Origin: Forficula auricularia
Taxonomy: Eukaryota > Arthropoda > Insecta > Dermaptera > Forficulidae
Assembly (NCBI GenBank): GCA_024734495.1
Contig: JALMQS010000841.1
Span: forward strand, 2,356,662 to 2,420,661
Length of the DNA: 64,000 nucleotides
Reading direction: 5' to 3'
The notes beneath the pieces are model-generated. The model had not been told where the DNA came from. It ran no database searches and saw nothing but the letters and a program-made list of their open reading frames with translations. A program made the translations under genes and the position numbers. Below are positions 22,356-33,289 of this stretch, in pieces; the stretch's first letter is position 1, and every line of letters starts with the position of its first letter.

Positions 22356-22751
22356 TTGTTGTTTGTATTATATATCAATGACATTTGTAACTGTATTAAT
22401 GATGATGTATTTATAAATCTGTTTGCCGATGATACACTAATATCAGTGGAGGATTGTGATGTTGAGAGGGCTTGTCAGAAAATGAATGGAACCCTTAGGA
22501 AGTTGGAAGACTGGCTATATATGAATAAACTGTTTATAAATTGTACGAAATCTAAAGTAATGCAATCGGGGGTGGGTGGAGAAGGGTTAATTTCAATCTA
22601 TCTGAATGGTGTAAATTTGGAATATGTGGATTCATTTAAATACCTCGGAGTAGTGGTTGACTCGAAGTTGAACTTTAAGAGTCATCATAGTGAGCTCTTG
22701 AAGAATGTAAACAGAAAAGTGCAATACTTTGGTAGAGCTTGTAATAATTAA
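22356..22751 (+). pseudogene. LINE reverse transcriptase, N-side piece (FADD)
   Basis: This is the C-terminal half of a non-LTR reverse transcriptase, broken by an insertion. It has LLFVLYINDICNC, then LFADDTLISV, with the catalytic FADD near residues 23-26 of the frame. A YLGVVVDSKLNFKSHH block follows, typical of CR1/Jockey-like thumbs. The residue before ADD is Phe rather than the Tyr seen in the 16-19 kb LINEs, so this is a distinct lineage. The frame stops just inside the insertion after GRACNN. The phase relative to the 12-bp duplication is the same on both sides, so the host frame was open when the insertion happened. Confidence 0.88.
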
Positions 22752-22957
22752 GATAAGAGTAAATAAATATTATATTTAATATTGATTTACTATGAGTTAA
22801 GGATACTAGGTCACTAAGTTAAAGTGAAATAAGTGACCTAGTATCCTTAACTCATAGTAAATCAATATTAAATATATTATTTATTTACTCTTATCTTTAT
22901 TAAAGATGTTTCACCTTGCACCAACACCACAATCTCTACTAATTACTTGTAATAATT
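22738..22957 (+). mobile_element. Palindromic element inserted in the LINE, perfect 12-bp TSD
   Basis: CTTGTAATAATT occurs at 22738-22749 and again at 22946-22957. Between them lies a palindrome of about 75-bp arms (GAGTTAAGGATACTAGGTCA inverted as TGACCTAGTATCCTTAACTC). After it comes the constant tail AGATGTTTCACCTTGCACC, then AACACCA, seen also at 20058-20080 and 30462-30483. Because the target is a recognisable LINE frame, the element's boundaries are certain. Confidence 0.93.
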
Positions 22958-23445
22958 TGAATATGAACACTAGAATTAAGGTGTATAGAACTATAATTAG
23001 TCCTAGTTTCTCTTACTGTCCTACAATATTATATTTTGGCACTCAGGAGAATATTGATAAGTTGCAACTCTTACAAAATAGATGCATGAGATTTATATTA
23101 AAATGTGACAGATATACATCAATAAGTAGTATGCTGGAATGCTTAGGACTTATGAATGTGAAGCAATTCTTATTTTTACAGACAATGTGTTTTGTATATA
23201 AATTATATCATAGGAAGCTGCCAGCCTATCTGAATTTCACATTGGTCAATGAGATCCATGACCATGGGACGCGAATTAGAGACGATATATTTATTGAGAG
23301 GGCGAGGAAAGAGAGCACAAGAAATTCATTATATTTTAGAGGACTTGAGGAATTTAATTCTTTACCAGCTGAAGTGAGAAATGCATCAAGTCTGATTCAA
23401 TTTAAGAACCAAGTGAGGATATATCTTAAGAGGCACAGTTGCTGA
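22906..23445 (+). pseudogene. LINE reverse transcriptase, C-side piece
   Basis: This continues the frame interrupted at 22750. After the second copy of the duplicated target it reads NLNMNTRIKVYRTIISPSFS, then YCPTILYFG. It ends with FRGLEEFNSLPAEVRNASS and FKNQVRIYLKRHSC, the usual C-terminal pattern (N-x-LP, then FKxxVRxYL) of this LINE type. The first ~14 codons belong to the inserted element's tail and are not LINE protein. No frameshift is seen within the LINE-derived part. Confidence 0.88.
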
Positions 23446-23530
23446 ACACATTTCTATTGAGAAATATTGAGAAATATTATAACTTTAGTATTAAGATTTG
23501 TAAATATTGTAATATATATGTATGAAAAAT

Positions 23531-23872
23531 ACATTTAAATATTTTTTTGCAACGAAATTTTCTCTGGAGAGAGACGGACTGGTAGAAATTTTAATTGAAT
23601 GTAATGGAAGGCAGCCCAGAGGTAGTGAGGAAAAAAAATTAACACATATAAAATAAAGTGTAATTTATTGGAATCCTTCCTCCTTTCCTTTCAAACCGAC
23701 GTTTCGGACCCTTTGAAACCCTGAAGAAGGAGGGAAAAATCCTCCGAAACGTCGGTTTGAAAGGAAAGGAGGAAGGATTCCAATAAATTACACTTTATTT
23801 TATATGTGTTATTTTTTCTTTCCTCACTACCTCTGGGCTGCCTTCCATTACATTCAATTAACATTTAAATAT
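23531..23872 (+). mobile_element. Palindromic ribozyme retroelement in the LINE 3' UTR, perfect 12-bp TSD
   Basis: ACATTTAAATAT is duplicated at 23531-23542 and 23861-23872. The element starts with a single-copy head (TTTTCTCTGGAGAGAGACGG, then ACTGGTAGAAAT). Then comes a palindrome of about 135-bp arms (GGAAGGCAGCCCAGAGGTAG inverted at the right end). Near the centre is a complete hammerhead-like core. The head matches the element at 14617-14885. Confidence 0.92.
23708..23765 (+). ncRNA. Best-preserved hammerhead-like ribozyme (ACGT stem III)
   Basis: The 5' flank CCTTTGAAACC pairs with the 3' flank GGTTTGAAAGG over 11 positions with one mismatch, giving helix I. Between them (23721-23753): CTGAAGA, extra A, GGAGG-GAAAAAT-CCTCC, GAAACGTC, with C as the cleavage-site base. 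All standard core nucleotides are present. Stem III would be ACGT pairing with a second molecule. The only departure from the textbook core is the extra A before helix II. Self-cleavage is an inference. Confidence 0.68.
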
Positions 23873-23904
23873 AAATAAAATAAAAAAATGAAAAAAAAAT
23901 ATTA

Positions 23905-24650
23905 TAATTTGCTTATACTTACTTTACATTTCATTATTGATAAAGTCAAAAAATATTTCCATACTTTAATATTAAAGTTTACAAATGTTGGAAAAAATAG
24001 GGAGCTCAACGCATAGACAGCTGAAAATTCCCTTGAGATAATTAATTGAAATATACTCTTCGTATTTACATAAACACGAGGAGTGAAAAAACCTTCAATA
24101 ACATCAACTTGACCATGAAAACTTCTACATACAAAATTAACTTATTAAGATAAAAATTTAATCAAATGTAGTCTAGGACTCTTTTGAATCAGATATTAGA
24201 TTGTGTTATAGAACGATTTCATTTATTGGCTCCCCATCATTGGCTTCTGCTAGAACGAATTCGCTAGAGCAAATATTATTCTCTAATCTAAAGTGTTTGA
24301 TATGTGGGTGGATGGCGACGATTCAATTCTCTTCTTCTTATTAATATATTCTCGATTTAATTGAAAATAAATGAATTATTTATTTATTTCATTTAGAGTT
24401 TTTTCTTTGTCATTTAAATATTTAATTAAACACTAGTGTATTGAAATATATAAATGAATGATAAGTCGTTTAGCGATTTAAATCAATTGTTTTCATTAAA
24501 AAAAATACCTCCATAATATCGTTATAATTGGCCTTTTGAGATTTTGGAATTTTCGAAATTCTTAGAATCTTGAGAAAAGTATTATTTTTAAATTGTTATA
24601 AAATTTTAGAAATTACATTAAAAGCTGCGGATGAAAAGATCCAGATTAAT
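23905..24650. other. No gene seen
   Basis: Unassigned AT-rich sequence with no second copy noticed in the window. Confidence 0.5.
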
Positions 24651-24656
24651 AGTGGG

Positions 24657-26032
24657 CAGAGGAGTAGCAAGAGGGGGGGGGTCAGAAGCCCCTCCAAGGG
24701 CAGGGCTCATGGGATGTGTAACGGTAACGGCAAACCGTTTCTTATGGCAAACTAACCGTAATTAAATATATTTCATATGTTTAATCAAGAATTATGTTCT
24801 TTTTTAATTTCTTGAAGTACATTTTTACTCCAGTTAAATTGTTCTCTAAAGGGCCCCCTCGCGGGAAAGTTTTGGGGTAGTTTTGATTTGTTGATACTAT
24901 ATATTTCTTGGTGTGGTGAATCCGAATCTGACTGAGGTTTGCTAACAAAATTTCGTGACGAAACATTGTTAAAAATGCAAAAAAGATAAAACAATCTCAT
25001 TTTTTGGCTGTTTTTTGATTATAACTAGAAAACTATCAACTTTTCGTAAATAACCTTCCTTTTCAAAATGAAAGTTTATAAAATTTCCGACAAATTTCAT
25101 CATTTAGGTTTTTTCTCCGGCCAGCTTTTTCCATGACAGGGAATGATCCATTTTTTTCAAAAAATCGCAGTTTTCCGACATAAAATGAAAACGACTAATC
25201 CTAGAAACCCGATTTCTATCCCATTCTCTAGGGAATTTTATTGACCTGAATATTTACTTGAAACACTTTTTTATAAAAGTCTTAAATTTATAGATATCTA
25301 GCATTTTCTATGACAGGATATGATCCGAATCCTCAAAAGTGTCATGAAAAATGCAGGATATGTATAAATCTAAGAGTTTTATAAAAAAGTGGTCTAAGTA
25401 AACGTCGAAGTCAAGAAAATCTCCTAGAGAATTAGACAGAAATCAAATTTCTAGGATGAGTGGTTTTCATTTATTTTATGAAGGAAAAACTGCGATTTTT
25501 CGCAAAAAATTGCAGTTTTTCAAAACGTCAACCTTTTTGCGGCACGGGTTACCATTAACCAATTAAGATGAAACTTTGTTTGAAAAAGTGCAAGTTTTTG
25601 GGATTTGCGGAAACAGAAAAAATACGCCAATTTTCAACTAGCGCTTGGGTCCGAACGGTTGGTCGGAGAAAAAACCTAAATGATGAAATTTGTAGGAAAT
25701 TTTATGAACTTTCATTTTGAACAGTAAGGTTATTTACGAAAAATTGATAGTTTTTGAGTTATAAATAAAAAATGAGAATTTTTACATTTTTTTGCATTTT
25801 TGACAATGTTCCGTCACGAAATTTTGTTAGCAAACCTCAGATTCGGATTCAGCACACCACAAAACATAAAGGGTCGAAGAAATTACAACTACCCCAAAAC
25901 TTTCCGACTAAAAACACAATTTAACTGGACTATTATTTGTTTTAATAATAATAAAAAAAATTCTTACAGAATAATTTGCTTTTTGGTTGACCCCCCCCCC
26001 CCCCCCATGAAAATTTTCTGGCTACGCCACTG
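24657..26032. mobile_element. 1.4-kb foldback element (CAGTGGCGTAGC termini)
   Basis: The right end is GCTACGCCACTG and the left end CAGAGGAGTAGC, inverted with two mismatches. G- and C-runs lie just inside. Most of the body is one long inverted repeat: about 24783-25135 against 25655-25985, and inner arms at about 25190-25335 and 25345-25500. Flanking 8-mers ATAGTGGG and ATCGTGAG differ at two positions, consistent with an old hAT-like 8-bp duplication. A half copy is at 48105-48850 and a scrap at 29062-29145. Confidence 0.8.
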
Positions 26033-26039
26033 ATCGTGA

Positions 26040-26313
26040 GTGCTGATTTTAATTAAATTTCAAGTTAAAGCCCCACACTTTTATTTTTAGTCATGGAAAT
26101 TTGAAAATTATTTGACTAATAAAGAAAAAAAATAAAAGCATATTTTTTATTTTATAAGTTTGCTGTTTAAAATTTTTAAGACTCGTATCAAAGAATAATA
26201 GATACATATAGGAAATGACTTTTTTAAATTTTATGCCTATATAAAATATTGTATTGTCATCACAGGTACGGTTTTAGTAGAATTTATTAAATTTTTGACA
26301 ATAATATAATGTA
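26040..26313. other. No feature recognised
   Basis: Short AT-rich spacer between two mobile elements. Confidence 0.5.
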
Positions 26314-27250
26314 ATTTTTTACCGACTTCAAAAAAGGAGGAGGTTCTCAATTCGATTGAATTTTTTTGTGTCTATGTTACCTGATATCTTCGCCAATTGT
26401 GAACCGATTTTGATGATTTTTTTTGCATTGGGTTCAGTCTAGTTTCCAATTGGTAAAAATATAAATTTCGAAGGTATTGGACCTTTTTTGTTATGTTTGT
26501 TGAGGCATAACTTCTTTGTTTATGAACCGATTTTAATGATTCTTTCTGCGTTTGGATCAGTATAGCTCCAAGATAGTCAAGATACCTAACTATTTATTTA
26601 TTTTATGTATGTTCAGCGAGAACTTTTTGCCACGTGGACCGATTTCGATGATTCTTTTTTTATTGCAAAGGGGGTACCTTAGGGATGGTTCCATATTAAT
26701 TTAGTCAAGTTCTGATGATATGATCAATGATGAAATAACGTAAATCTCCAATTCTTATAAAAAAAAAACAATCTTAAAAGGTTCATTTAAAACCCTCAAA
26801 AGTTTCGAGAGAATTTCTCTATTTTTGAATTGAATTTCATTTTTATAAAAAAAAATATAACCGACATCAAAAAGAACTCAATGCAACAAATAAAATAATT
26901 ATAACTCAAAAATCAAATAAAATGCACTAAAATGTATAAAATAATTATCTAATTTAGTTACAACTAAACGACGAAATTTTTACATGAAATCACTTTTTGA
27001 AGTCGGTGCTAAACAAACTATATAAGCGAGTGTACCCGCTAAACGTACTAAGATCCGTAGAGTTCGATTAATAAAATGTATGTATATGTTTGGCACCGAC
27101 TTTAAAAAGTGATTGCATGTTAATATTTCGTCGGTTAGTTGTAACTAAATTAGATAATTATTTTATACCTCTTAGTGCATTTTATTTGATTTTTGAGTTC
27201 TTATTATTTTATTTGTTGCATTTAGCTTTTTGAAGTCGGTTTTATTTTTT
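26314..27250. mobile_element. ACCGACTTC-type TIR element, copy 2
   Basis: The left terminus AATTTTTTACCGACTTCAAA (26314-) is inverted as TTTTTGAAGTCGGTTTTA (about 27228-27245). The opening text GGAGGAGGTTCTCAATTCG matches copy 1. It has the same inner inverted pair (about 26860-27010 and 27090-27250) and the same central CGTACTAAGATCCG phrase. A decayed hairpin-CGAAAC motif is at about 26793-26830 (minus). No coding capacity. Confidence 0.82.
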
Positions 27251-27830
27251 TTTATTAAAAATTATTATTATTTTTAATGAAAACAATTTATGAAAAAATT
27301 GTTCTAATTTGCTGAATTCATTTAGAAATTATATTTATGTACATTATCCAATCAATATTTTTAAATTTTTTTGGCAAAAGTCTCTCTTGTTTCCTCACGA
27401 GTAACGCGAATTTCCTCAGCCTTTAAAATTTTTTTAACATGTAATCTATTATAGGAATGCTAAGAGGCGCCAACCCAACGATATAACACGCCTTCACTAC
27501 AAATATATAGACACTATGTATCTAAGAGAATCTATTTAGATTCCAGAGGAATCTAAATTTATATAATCTTTCGTTAAAAATAAATTGCAAAAGTTATTTA
27601 TAAGAAATGTTGAAAAAATATGGGTTTTTCACCATTAAAGAATAATAAATATTTTTTTTTTAAGTAAAAAATATGGTAGAAGAATGCAAGTATTATAATT
27701 TAAGCTCTTATATATTTGGAAGACGAAGCTTAGAGGGGGGGGGGGGGGTGATACTTTAAAAACCAGGTAATATAATAGATTTTCGAAAATTTCATGCCTG
27801 CGGATACTTGTCCATATAGCAGAATAAAAA
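27251..27830. other. No gene seen
   Basis: Unassigned sequence with a G14 run near 27736-27748. Confidence 0.45.
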
Positions 27831-27833
27831 AAT

Positions 27834-28935
27834 AAAACCGAGTTCAAAAAAATTTAATGCAACAAATAAAATAATAATAGTTCAAAAATAAAATAAAATA
27901 CACTAAGAGGTATAAAATAATTATGTAATTTAGATACAACTACACGACGAAATTTTTACATGAAATCACTTTTTGAAGTCGGTGTCAAAAATATACATTT
28001 AAGGTAGTTGTTTCGCGACAATACTAGCAAAAAGTTAATGATAGAGTATTAGAACAGACAATAAGGAATCATAGTTCATAAGCCCAAAACTTTTTTCTGT
28101 TTATGTACCAATTCTAGCCAATCCCGTGCTCGTTTTAGAAATCTGGAACCATTGTAAGAGATTGAATATTTTTTTTATTAAAATGACAGATCAAATACAT
28201 TTTAAATTTCTATAAAAATCGTTTTGTTATATTTTAACAAATGTAATCAACGTCTACGTTACACCTTTTGAAAATTATAATTTTGAAAAAATCTAGCGCA
28301 TGCATCTTTCGCTGGTTAAATAAATGCGCTGTTGCCAAATTATTTTTAGTCTATTTTTTTTTTTAATTTTTCATTATTTATTCATTATTATCTCAGAAAC
28401 TGTGTTGTAACTATGAATCAAAATTGTCTTAAAATGTGTATTGGTTATTGTTTAATGATGGTTTAGTTTTTTATAAAAATGGTAAAAAGGGTTTCTTAAT
28501 TATAATTAAATATGTATGTAAATTTTCCGATATCCCGTATAGTGCAATGTTAAAGAGCCTGAAAAACTCTATTTTTGAAATTTAATATCTCCGGAACTGT
28601 ATTGTTCATAAATTTCGTTTTTCGACTAATCGATGCATAAGTATTTAAATAATAATCTGTATAAATTTCAAAAAAATCTTAAGAAAACGCATTTGGCGGA
28701 ACAACTACCTTATTGAATCGCACTCGACGGATCTAACTTAGTACGTTTGGCGGGTTCGCTCGCTTATATAGTTTGTTTAGCACCGACTTCAAAAAGTGAT
28801 TTCATGTAAAAATTTCGTCGTATAGTTGTAACTAAATTATTTTATACCTTTTAGTGTATTTGATTTGATTTTTGAGTTATTATTATTTTATTTGTTGCAT
28901 TTAATTTTTTTGAAGTCGGTTTTATTTTTTTTTTT
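27834..28935. mobile_element. ACCGACTTC-type element, copy 3, split by a nested element
   Basis: The left half (27834-28000) and right half (28712-28935) join to give the inner inverted-repeat unit of copies 1 and 2. The right half ends TTTTTTGAAGTCGGTTTTA. The 711-bp block between them has its own inverted termini, so it inserted later. Confidence 0.8.
28001..28711. mobile_element. 711-bp TIR element AAGGTAGTTGTT, nested copy
   Basis: The termini are AAGGTAGTTGTT (28001-28012) and AACAACTACCTT (28700-28711), with TA or TTA on both outer sides. A second copy, in reverse, is at 38653-40480 (split), and an end fragment is at 37735-37831. There is no coding frame. It contains CCAATCCCGTGCTCG and CAGAAACTGTGTTGTAAC. 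Confidence 0.85.
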
Positions 28936-29061
28936 TTTATAAAAATTATTTTCGCAAATTGAAAACGACTTTTGAGTTAAAGAGTCGAAATGTTGTAGAA
29001 AATATCCCATCAAAAATTATTTTTAATCATCGATTAATAATCCAGTCAAATTGTGTTTTTA

Positions 29062-29145
29062 TCAGTAAAGTTTTAGGGTAGTTCTAATTTTTTGCATATA
29101 TGGTATGTTTTTTGGGCCGCTGAATCCAAATAGGTAAAAAATGTA
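29062..29145 (+). repeat. Scrap of the 1.4-kb foldback element
   Basis: AAGTTTTAGGGTAGTTCTAA and TTTTTTGGGCCGCTGAATCC match the arm regions near 24870-24930 of the foldback element. Confidence 0.6.
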
Positions 29146-29165
29146 AATATTCGAAAATATCTAAC

Positions 29166-29230
29166 ATAAAGAGCTACCCTAATATATATATATATATAAT
29201 ATATAGGGGTAGATATCAAGGGTTGTTTAC
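29166..29230. repeat. TA microsatellite
   Basis: Runs of TATATATATATA near 29181-29205. Confidence 0.9.
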
Positions 29231-29515
29231 CTTTGAGTGGCTGCGCGAGGTCGTTCGATGCTGCCTCGGGCATTTCTCGACACCAAATGAAGCGAAGAAT
29301 AAGAAAAGAAAGAATCCCGTTACTTGATAAGATAATCAACCGGCCAATATTCCAAGTAATTTGTCGATATGAAATCCTTCAGGAAATCCTCAAATGCAAT
29401 TTTTATGCAATTTGCTATGTTTTGATAATGATAATTTAATTAAATGAGGTAACTAATTAAACATAAAATAAATTTGTTTAAATGTGTTTTTAACATTATA
29501 TCAGACAAAAAAAAG

Positions 29516-29760
29516 GGGAGTGGGGTCAAAAATGAAAATTCTAGCCCTTTCGTCCAAACTCAACCAATTTTTGTATACATATTCTGTGGGCCCCAAAAAG
29601 GCTAGAAATGCAAAAACTAACCACCCCAAATGGTGGGGAGGGTGAAAAATAAAAATTATAGCCCTTTTGAACAAACTGAACCAAATTTTGTATACATATT
29701 CTGAGGACCCCCAGAAGGCTAGTGCACACCTAATTCCAATAGCGGTTCACCCCTAGGTCC
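29516..29760 (+). repeat. Helentron-type minisatellite, two units
   Basis: Two ~115-bp units, each containing a GGGGTCAAAAATGAAAATTC or similar opening, TAGCCCTTT, CAAACTCAACCAA, then TTTTGTATACATATTCTG. The same unit recurs at 35940-36100, 55795-55915 and 58745-59100, and inside the Helentron-like element at 38847-40049. Confidence 0.75.
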
Positions 29761-29929
29761 AGCCCATTTACTTGTTAAATAAATATGTGACTTAGATACT
29801 GTTTAATAACTAAAATAGGTTTATTACAGGTCAAGAAATAAGCATATCTAAATATTGTTCATCCCAAAAATTATTATCATGAAGGTATTAGTATACTTAG
29901 ACACTTAGTAAGCTGATTTTTAGCCTGAT

Positions 29930-30149
29930 TTCTATTTTGTTCCAAGTACCCTTGGAATACCAGAGCTCCCACAATAGAGCTCAAGAAGTGACCCTCAAGG
30001 GCATCGACAAGCAGTCTCTTCTATTAACATTTCGACGAACTCAGCAGAGCCATGGGGATAATCAAAACAGGAAACTCGACACAAGACCATCATTGTCTAA
30101 GAGAAAATCAAACCGAATTTTAAATAATCAATTGATTTATTGCAGTTAG
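29930..30149 (+). CDS. Possible small exon or chance open frame, unidentified
   Basis: A plus-strand frame with fairly balanced composition reads VPLEYQSSHNRAQEVTLKG and continues with LLLTFRRTQQSHGDNQNRKL. It directly follows ATTTCTATTTTGTTCCAAG (29930-29946), which looks like a polypyrimidine tract with an AG acceptor. No donor, partner exon or known domain was found. The frame does not match any repeat copy in the window. It could be a lone exon of a host gene with distant neighbours, or chance. Confidence 0.2.
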
Positions 30150-30254
30150 ACTGTTTTTCCATTTTTACATCTATATTTATATCTTTTCAAGAGAAATAGT
30201 ATTAAAATTTTTTAGATCAATGCAAAGACACACAGACTCTTTGTTATTGGTTAT

Positions 30255-30320
30255 ATTCAAACATTTTTGCCAGGAAAGCAAACTAGTGCTTGGGTTCAAC
30301 TCCCGAGGGGGGGACCCTCC
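30255..30320 (+). repeat. tRNA-like SINE fragment with consensus B box
   Basis: GGTTCAACTCC (30293-30303) fits the RNA polymerase III B box GGTTCRANYCC, and CCGAGGGGG follows. A related, imperfect piece is at 21469-21545. No full cloverleaf can be drawn. Confidence 0.4.
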
Positions 30321-30329
30321 TACATGAAA

Positions 30330-30508
30330 TATAAACATATCATTATTGGATAAAAAAATACTTGGTAGGTTTCACATTAAGATATAAAATAAATTCGTTT
30401 TATTTTTATATCATAATGTGAAACCTACCAAGTATTTTTTATCCAATAATTTTAAAAAATGTTTCACCAAGTACCAACACCAAATTCCTTAAAAACTATA
30501 AACATGTC
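30330..30508 (+). mobile_element. Small palindromic retroelement with 12-bp TSD (one mismatch)
   Basis: TATAAACATATC (30330-30341) and TATAAACATGTC (30497-30508) flank a palindrome of about 50-bp arms (ATACTTGGTAGGTTTCACAT and its inverse). The constant tail AAATGTTTCACCAAGTACC, then AACACCA, follows. It belongs to the same family as 19899-20098 and 22750-22945. Confidence 0.82.
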
Positions 30509-32900
30509 TACTAAAATCTTTGATTCGACCAAAATTCATTTTCGAAAACATCTTTAATCTATTATAACAAGTAAAAGACAACTCTATTGGTTTATTACTA
30601 ACTAGTTGACGACCGGGCAACCCTCGATATTTATAATAATAATATAATATATATAACTTTGCAATAAAAAAAGGGGGTAAGTGTAACAAGGGTGTGGTAT
30701 GGACACCAATTTATTTTCGTCTAGTTGGCAGAATTAAAGTAATTATTATTGACTTAGACACTTTACATGTTCTAGGACAATGAATAAACTCTTGATTAAA
30801 AAATTCAATTAAACTGAACAGTATATTTTTTGGTAATGTAAAAATATCAAAGCGAAAACTAATCAAACACTATAATTCACGTTCATTTCCGATTTAAACG
30901 AATGTCATTAAATAAAATAATATGGTAATAGGAAGAAATCCATCAAATCGAGCGGTTTCGTCTCTTGCCTACCCAATCTGCAAACAAATATGGATTTGGA
31001 TAGAGAGCATGTGCCTGGGGAGTTCTAGGTCAGAGAGACAGACAGACGGACGGCATTGAGAAAACCACTTCTTGAACACCAGCAGCCTTAAATGACTACG
31101 ATTAGCTCATTCGTGAAAAACACCTCTCCATTCTATAGAACGCGAAGGTATTTCTCACTCAAAATGGAGCCCGACGCTCAATTATCCTGAATTTAAGGGA
31201 TTTCTCATTGTCAGATGGTACCCGAGATAGACTTAAAAAACGAGTCGGATTCTAGTCAATTATTGAGGTGTCATGGCCATTTTATTTGGAAAGATGTTCA
31301 AGTTCAAAAAAGTGTACTAGGCATGTATCCAGAAATCTTTTTATAAGGGAGCTTTTTTTGTACTGTCGGATGGGAGGTTACGATTTTTCATGAATATATT
31401 TAGAAATGTCTGGATTATGGAAAAATCATTTTGAAGTGAGATTTTTTGTGTGGCAATGTTTTTGTGAATCAATCTGTCAGTGTGTCTGGTTTCAGATACC
31501 CGGGATAACTCAAGAACGAGAGATGTAAGTAGTTTATTTTGGTATAATGTGGAGTCATCAAAAATTTAGCTCTGCGGGTCCTTGGTGATCCGGGGGTCCA
31601 CCTCCGAAATTTTTTGGAAATATATGTTCCCAAAACCAGCGGTGTTCCGACACCATGACACCACTGTTCTGTTCTGGTATGAAAATTTATGAATTTCCTA
31701 AACAATAAATTAGATTTAGGACTAAACAAGTTTAATAACTTTTAGTTAAATAATGTGCAAGATCAGAAAAAATAAACTGTTTTACGGAAACCTAGTGAAA
31801 GATTAACTAATGAGGTGAAATTCCGCACATGTTTATATTAGTAAGAACAGGTATAACAAACAGATGTAATTAAATAAATTTCGAATATTTTTTTTTTCGT
31901 GCGTCTTCTAGTGAATCAGAGTTGTGATAGATAATTGTTTTTAAATGTCAGAGGGTTTTGGGAACTTTGGTTCAATTCTCATTAGGGTGAATGAATATCA
32001 CCTTTCTGACATAATGTAATGAAGCTTATCCATTATAACTCGGATTCAGTAGAAAGTATCCTGGAGATTTTTTAAAAGAATATACTTCTATTACTCTCAT
32101 AAAATGAGCTATTAAAAGTCTTTAATAATTTATTAATATTTATTATTTGTAAATTGGATAAAAAAAGTGAAAGTTTCTAAGACTCGGTGTGATTTCAGCG
32201 AATTATGTGATTTTTTGTCAGCAAAGAGTTTGAGGTAGAAAGTTGTTAGAGTTGTGAAGCTCATTAATACAAACCTATGTGCAGAATTTAAGTTATTTAG
32301 TTGCCACCGTTAAAGTTTCCCAAATGACAATTCAATTTTCTGTTTTATGAACCTGAAGTCATGAAGATAGGAAGCGCGAAATATAATCAATTTTAAAATG
32401 TGAACATTATGGGACCAGAATGAACTTTCTATTTCTTGTTCATGAGTTTTCTTGGGAATCTATACACATACAGAGACAAACATGCTTGAAAATTTTTCTC
32501 CACGTTTGAGACAAAAAGAAACACGATAAGCAAAAAATAATAGTATAAATATGTACATTTGAAATTTTTACATGCAAACAAGATTTTCATTACTAATACA
32601 GTAACTGATGATTATTTTTGTTGTGTAATGGAAATAAAATCTCTCTGGCGTGAAATACAATATTATTAGATATGGGTAAAAGATTTAAAACACTTGAACT
32701 TATCATATTTGTGTGGGCAGTCTGATATTATATCTTATATGATTATGATTACACACATACACACACAAATGAAATTCTACTCAAATCTCTCAAATTGGTC
32801 ACCAAGTGTAATGTGCAAACTCTGTTTTAAGGGCTGGAATGAAAGCTGAACGTTAACGATGTAAAACACAATGAAAGGGCAAACAAAGTTCTATCCATCT
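30509..32900. other. No gene seen
   Basis: About 2.4 kb of unassigned sequence. An AGAGACAGACAGACGGACGG stretch is near 31033-31052. Short frames such as 31469-31729 (minus) lack domain or splice support. No second copy of any long segment was noticed. Confidence 0.45.
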
Positions 32901-33180
32901 TCCCTAGCATGAAGATCTGCGCTTTAATTAGTCAAATAAACGTATTATTAGCAAGAAACGCTCTTGTTTGTCCCTTTGATGCATTCGTGCTCTCAAGGAA
33001 ATCTCACCCTCGAAATGCGAATCGGAATAAAAGGGAAGGAAGGGTCCAAACAACCCTCTCAGAAGATCAAGGAAATTCGTTAACTTCATCCAGATTTCGT
33101 TACGGGTCATCAAGTCGACTAATTTATTTAATTAGAAGTGTTATTTATTCTTTGATTTCCATTCAAAATAGAAACTAATG
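32880..33180. other. Moderate-GC patch, open on both strands
   Basis: An ATG-started plus frame (32909-33178) begins MKICALISQINVLLARNALV, with a basic middle (RKSHPRNANRNKREGR). A minus frame also crosses the patch. Nothing recognisable; it could be a conserved non-coding segment or chance. Confidence 0.25.
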
Positions 33181-33289
33181 TGAAGAAAATCAAGAAAGAT
33201 GGTGATCTACTAAATCCGTAGTGTTATGAATTATTTTTATAATGCCAGAAGGGTTGTTTATCGAACCCGAATGCCAGAAAATGCAATCC

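Larger units (their letters stand above)
22335..23900 (+). mobile_element. Second LINE lineage, 5'-truncated, hit by two foldback insertions
   Basis: The frame starts inside the reverse transcriptase at ILGPLLFVLYINDI (about 22345) and ends at the stop near 23445. An AT-rich 3' UTR follows to an A-rich end near 23900. The protein is interrupted by an insertion at 22750-22945, and the 3' UTR by another at 23543-23860. Both insertions have perfect 12-bp target duplications. Confidence 0.88.

Noticed and set aside
25981..26010. Long C and G runs (also 53816, 63151, 40639, 59096) as G-quadruplex regulators
   Set aside because: They are simple homopolymers inside mobile elements, likely of variable length and prone to sequencing error.
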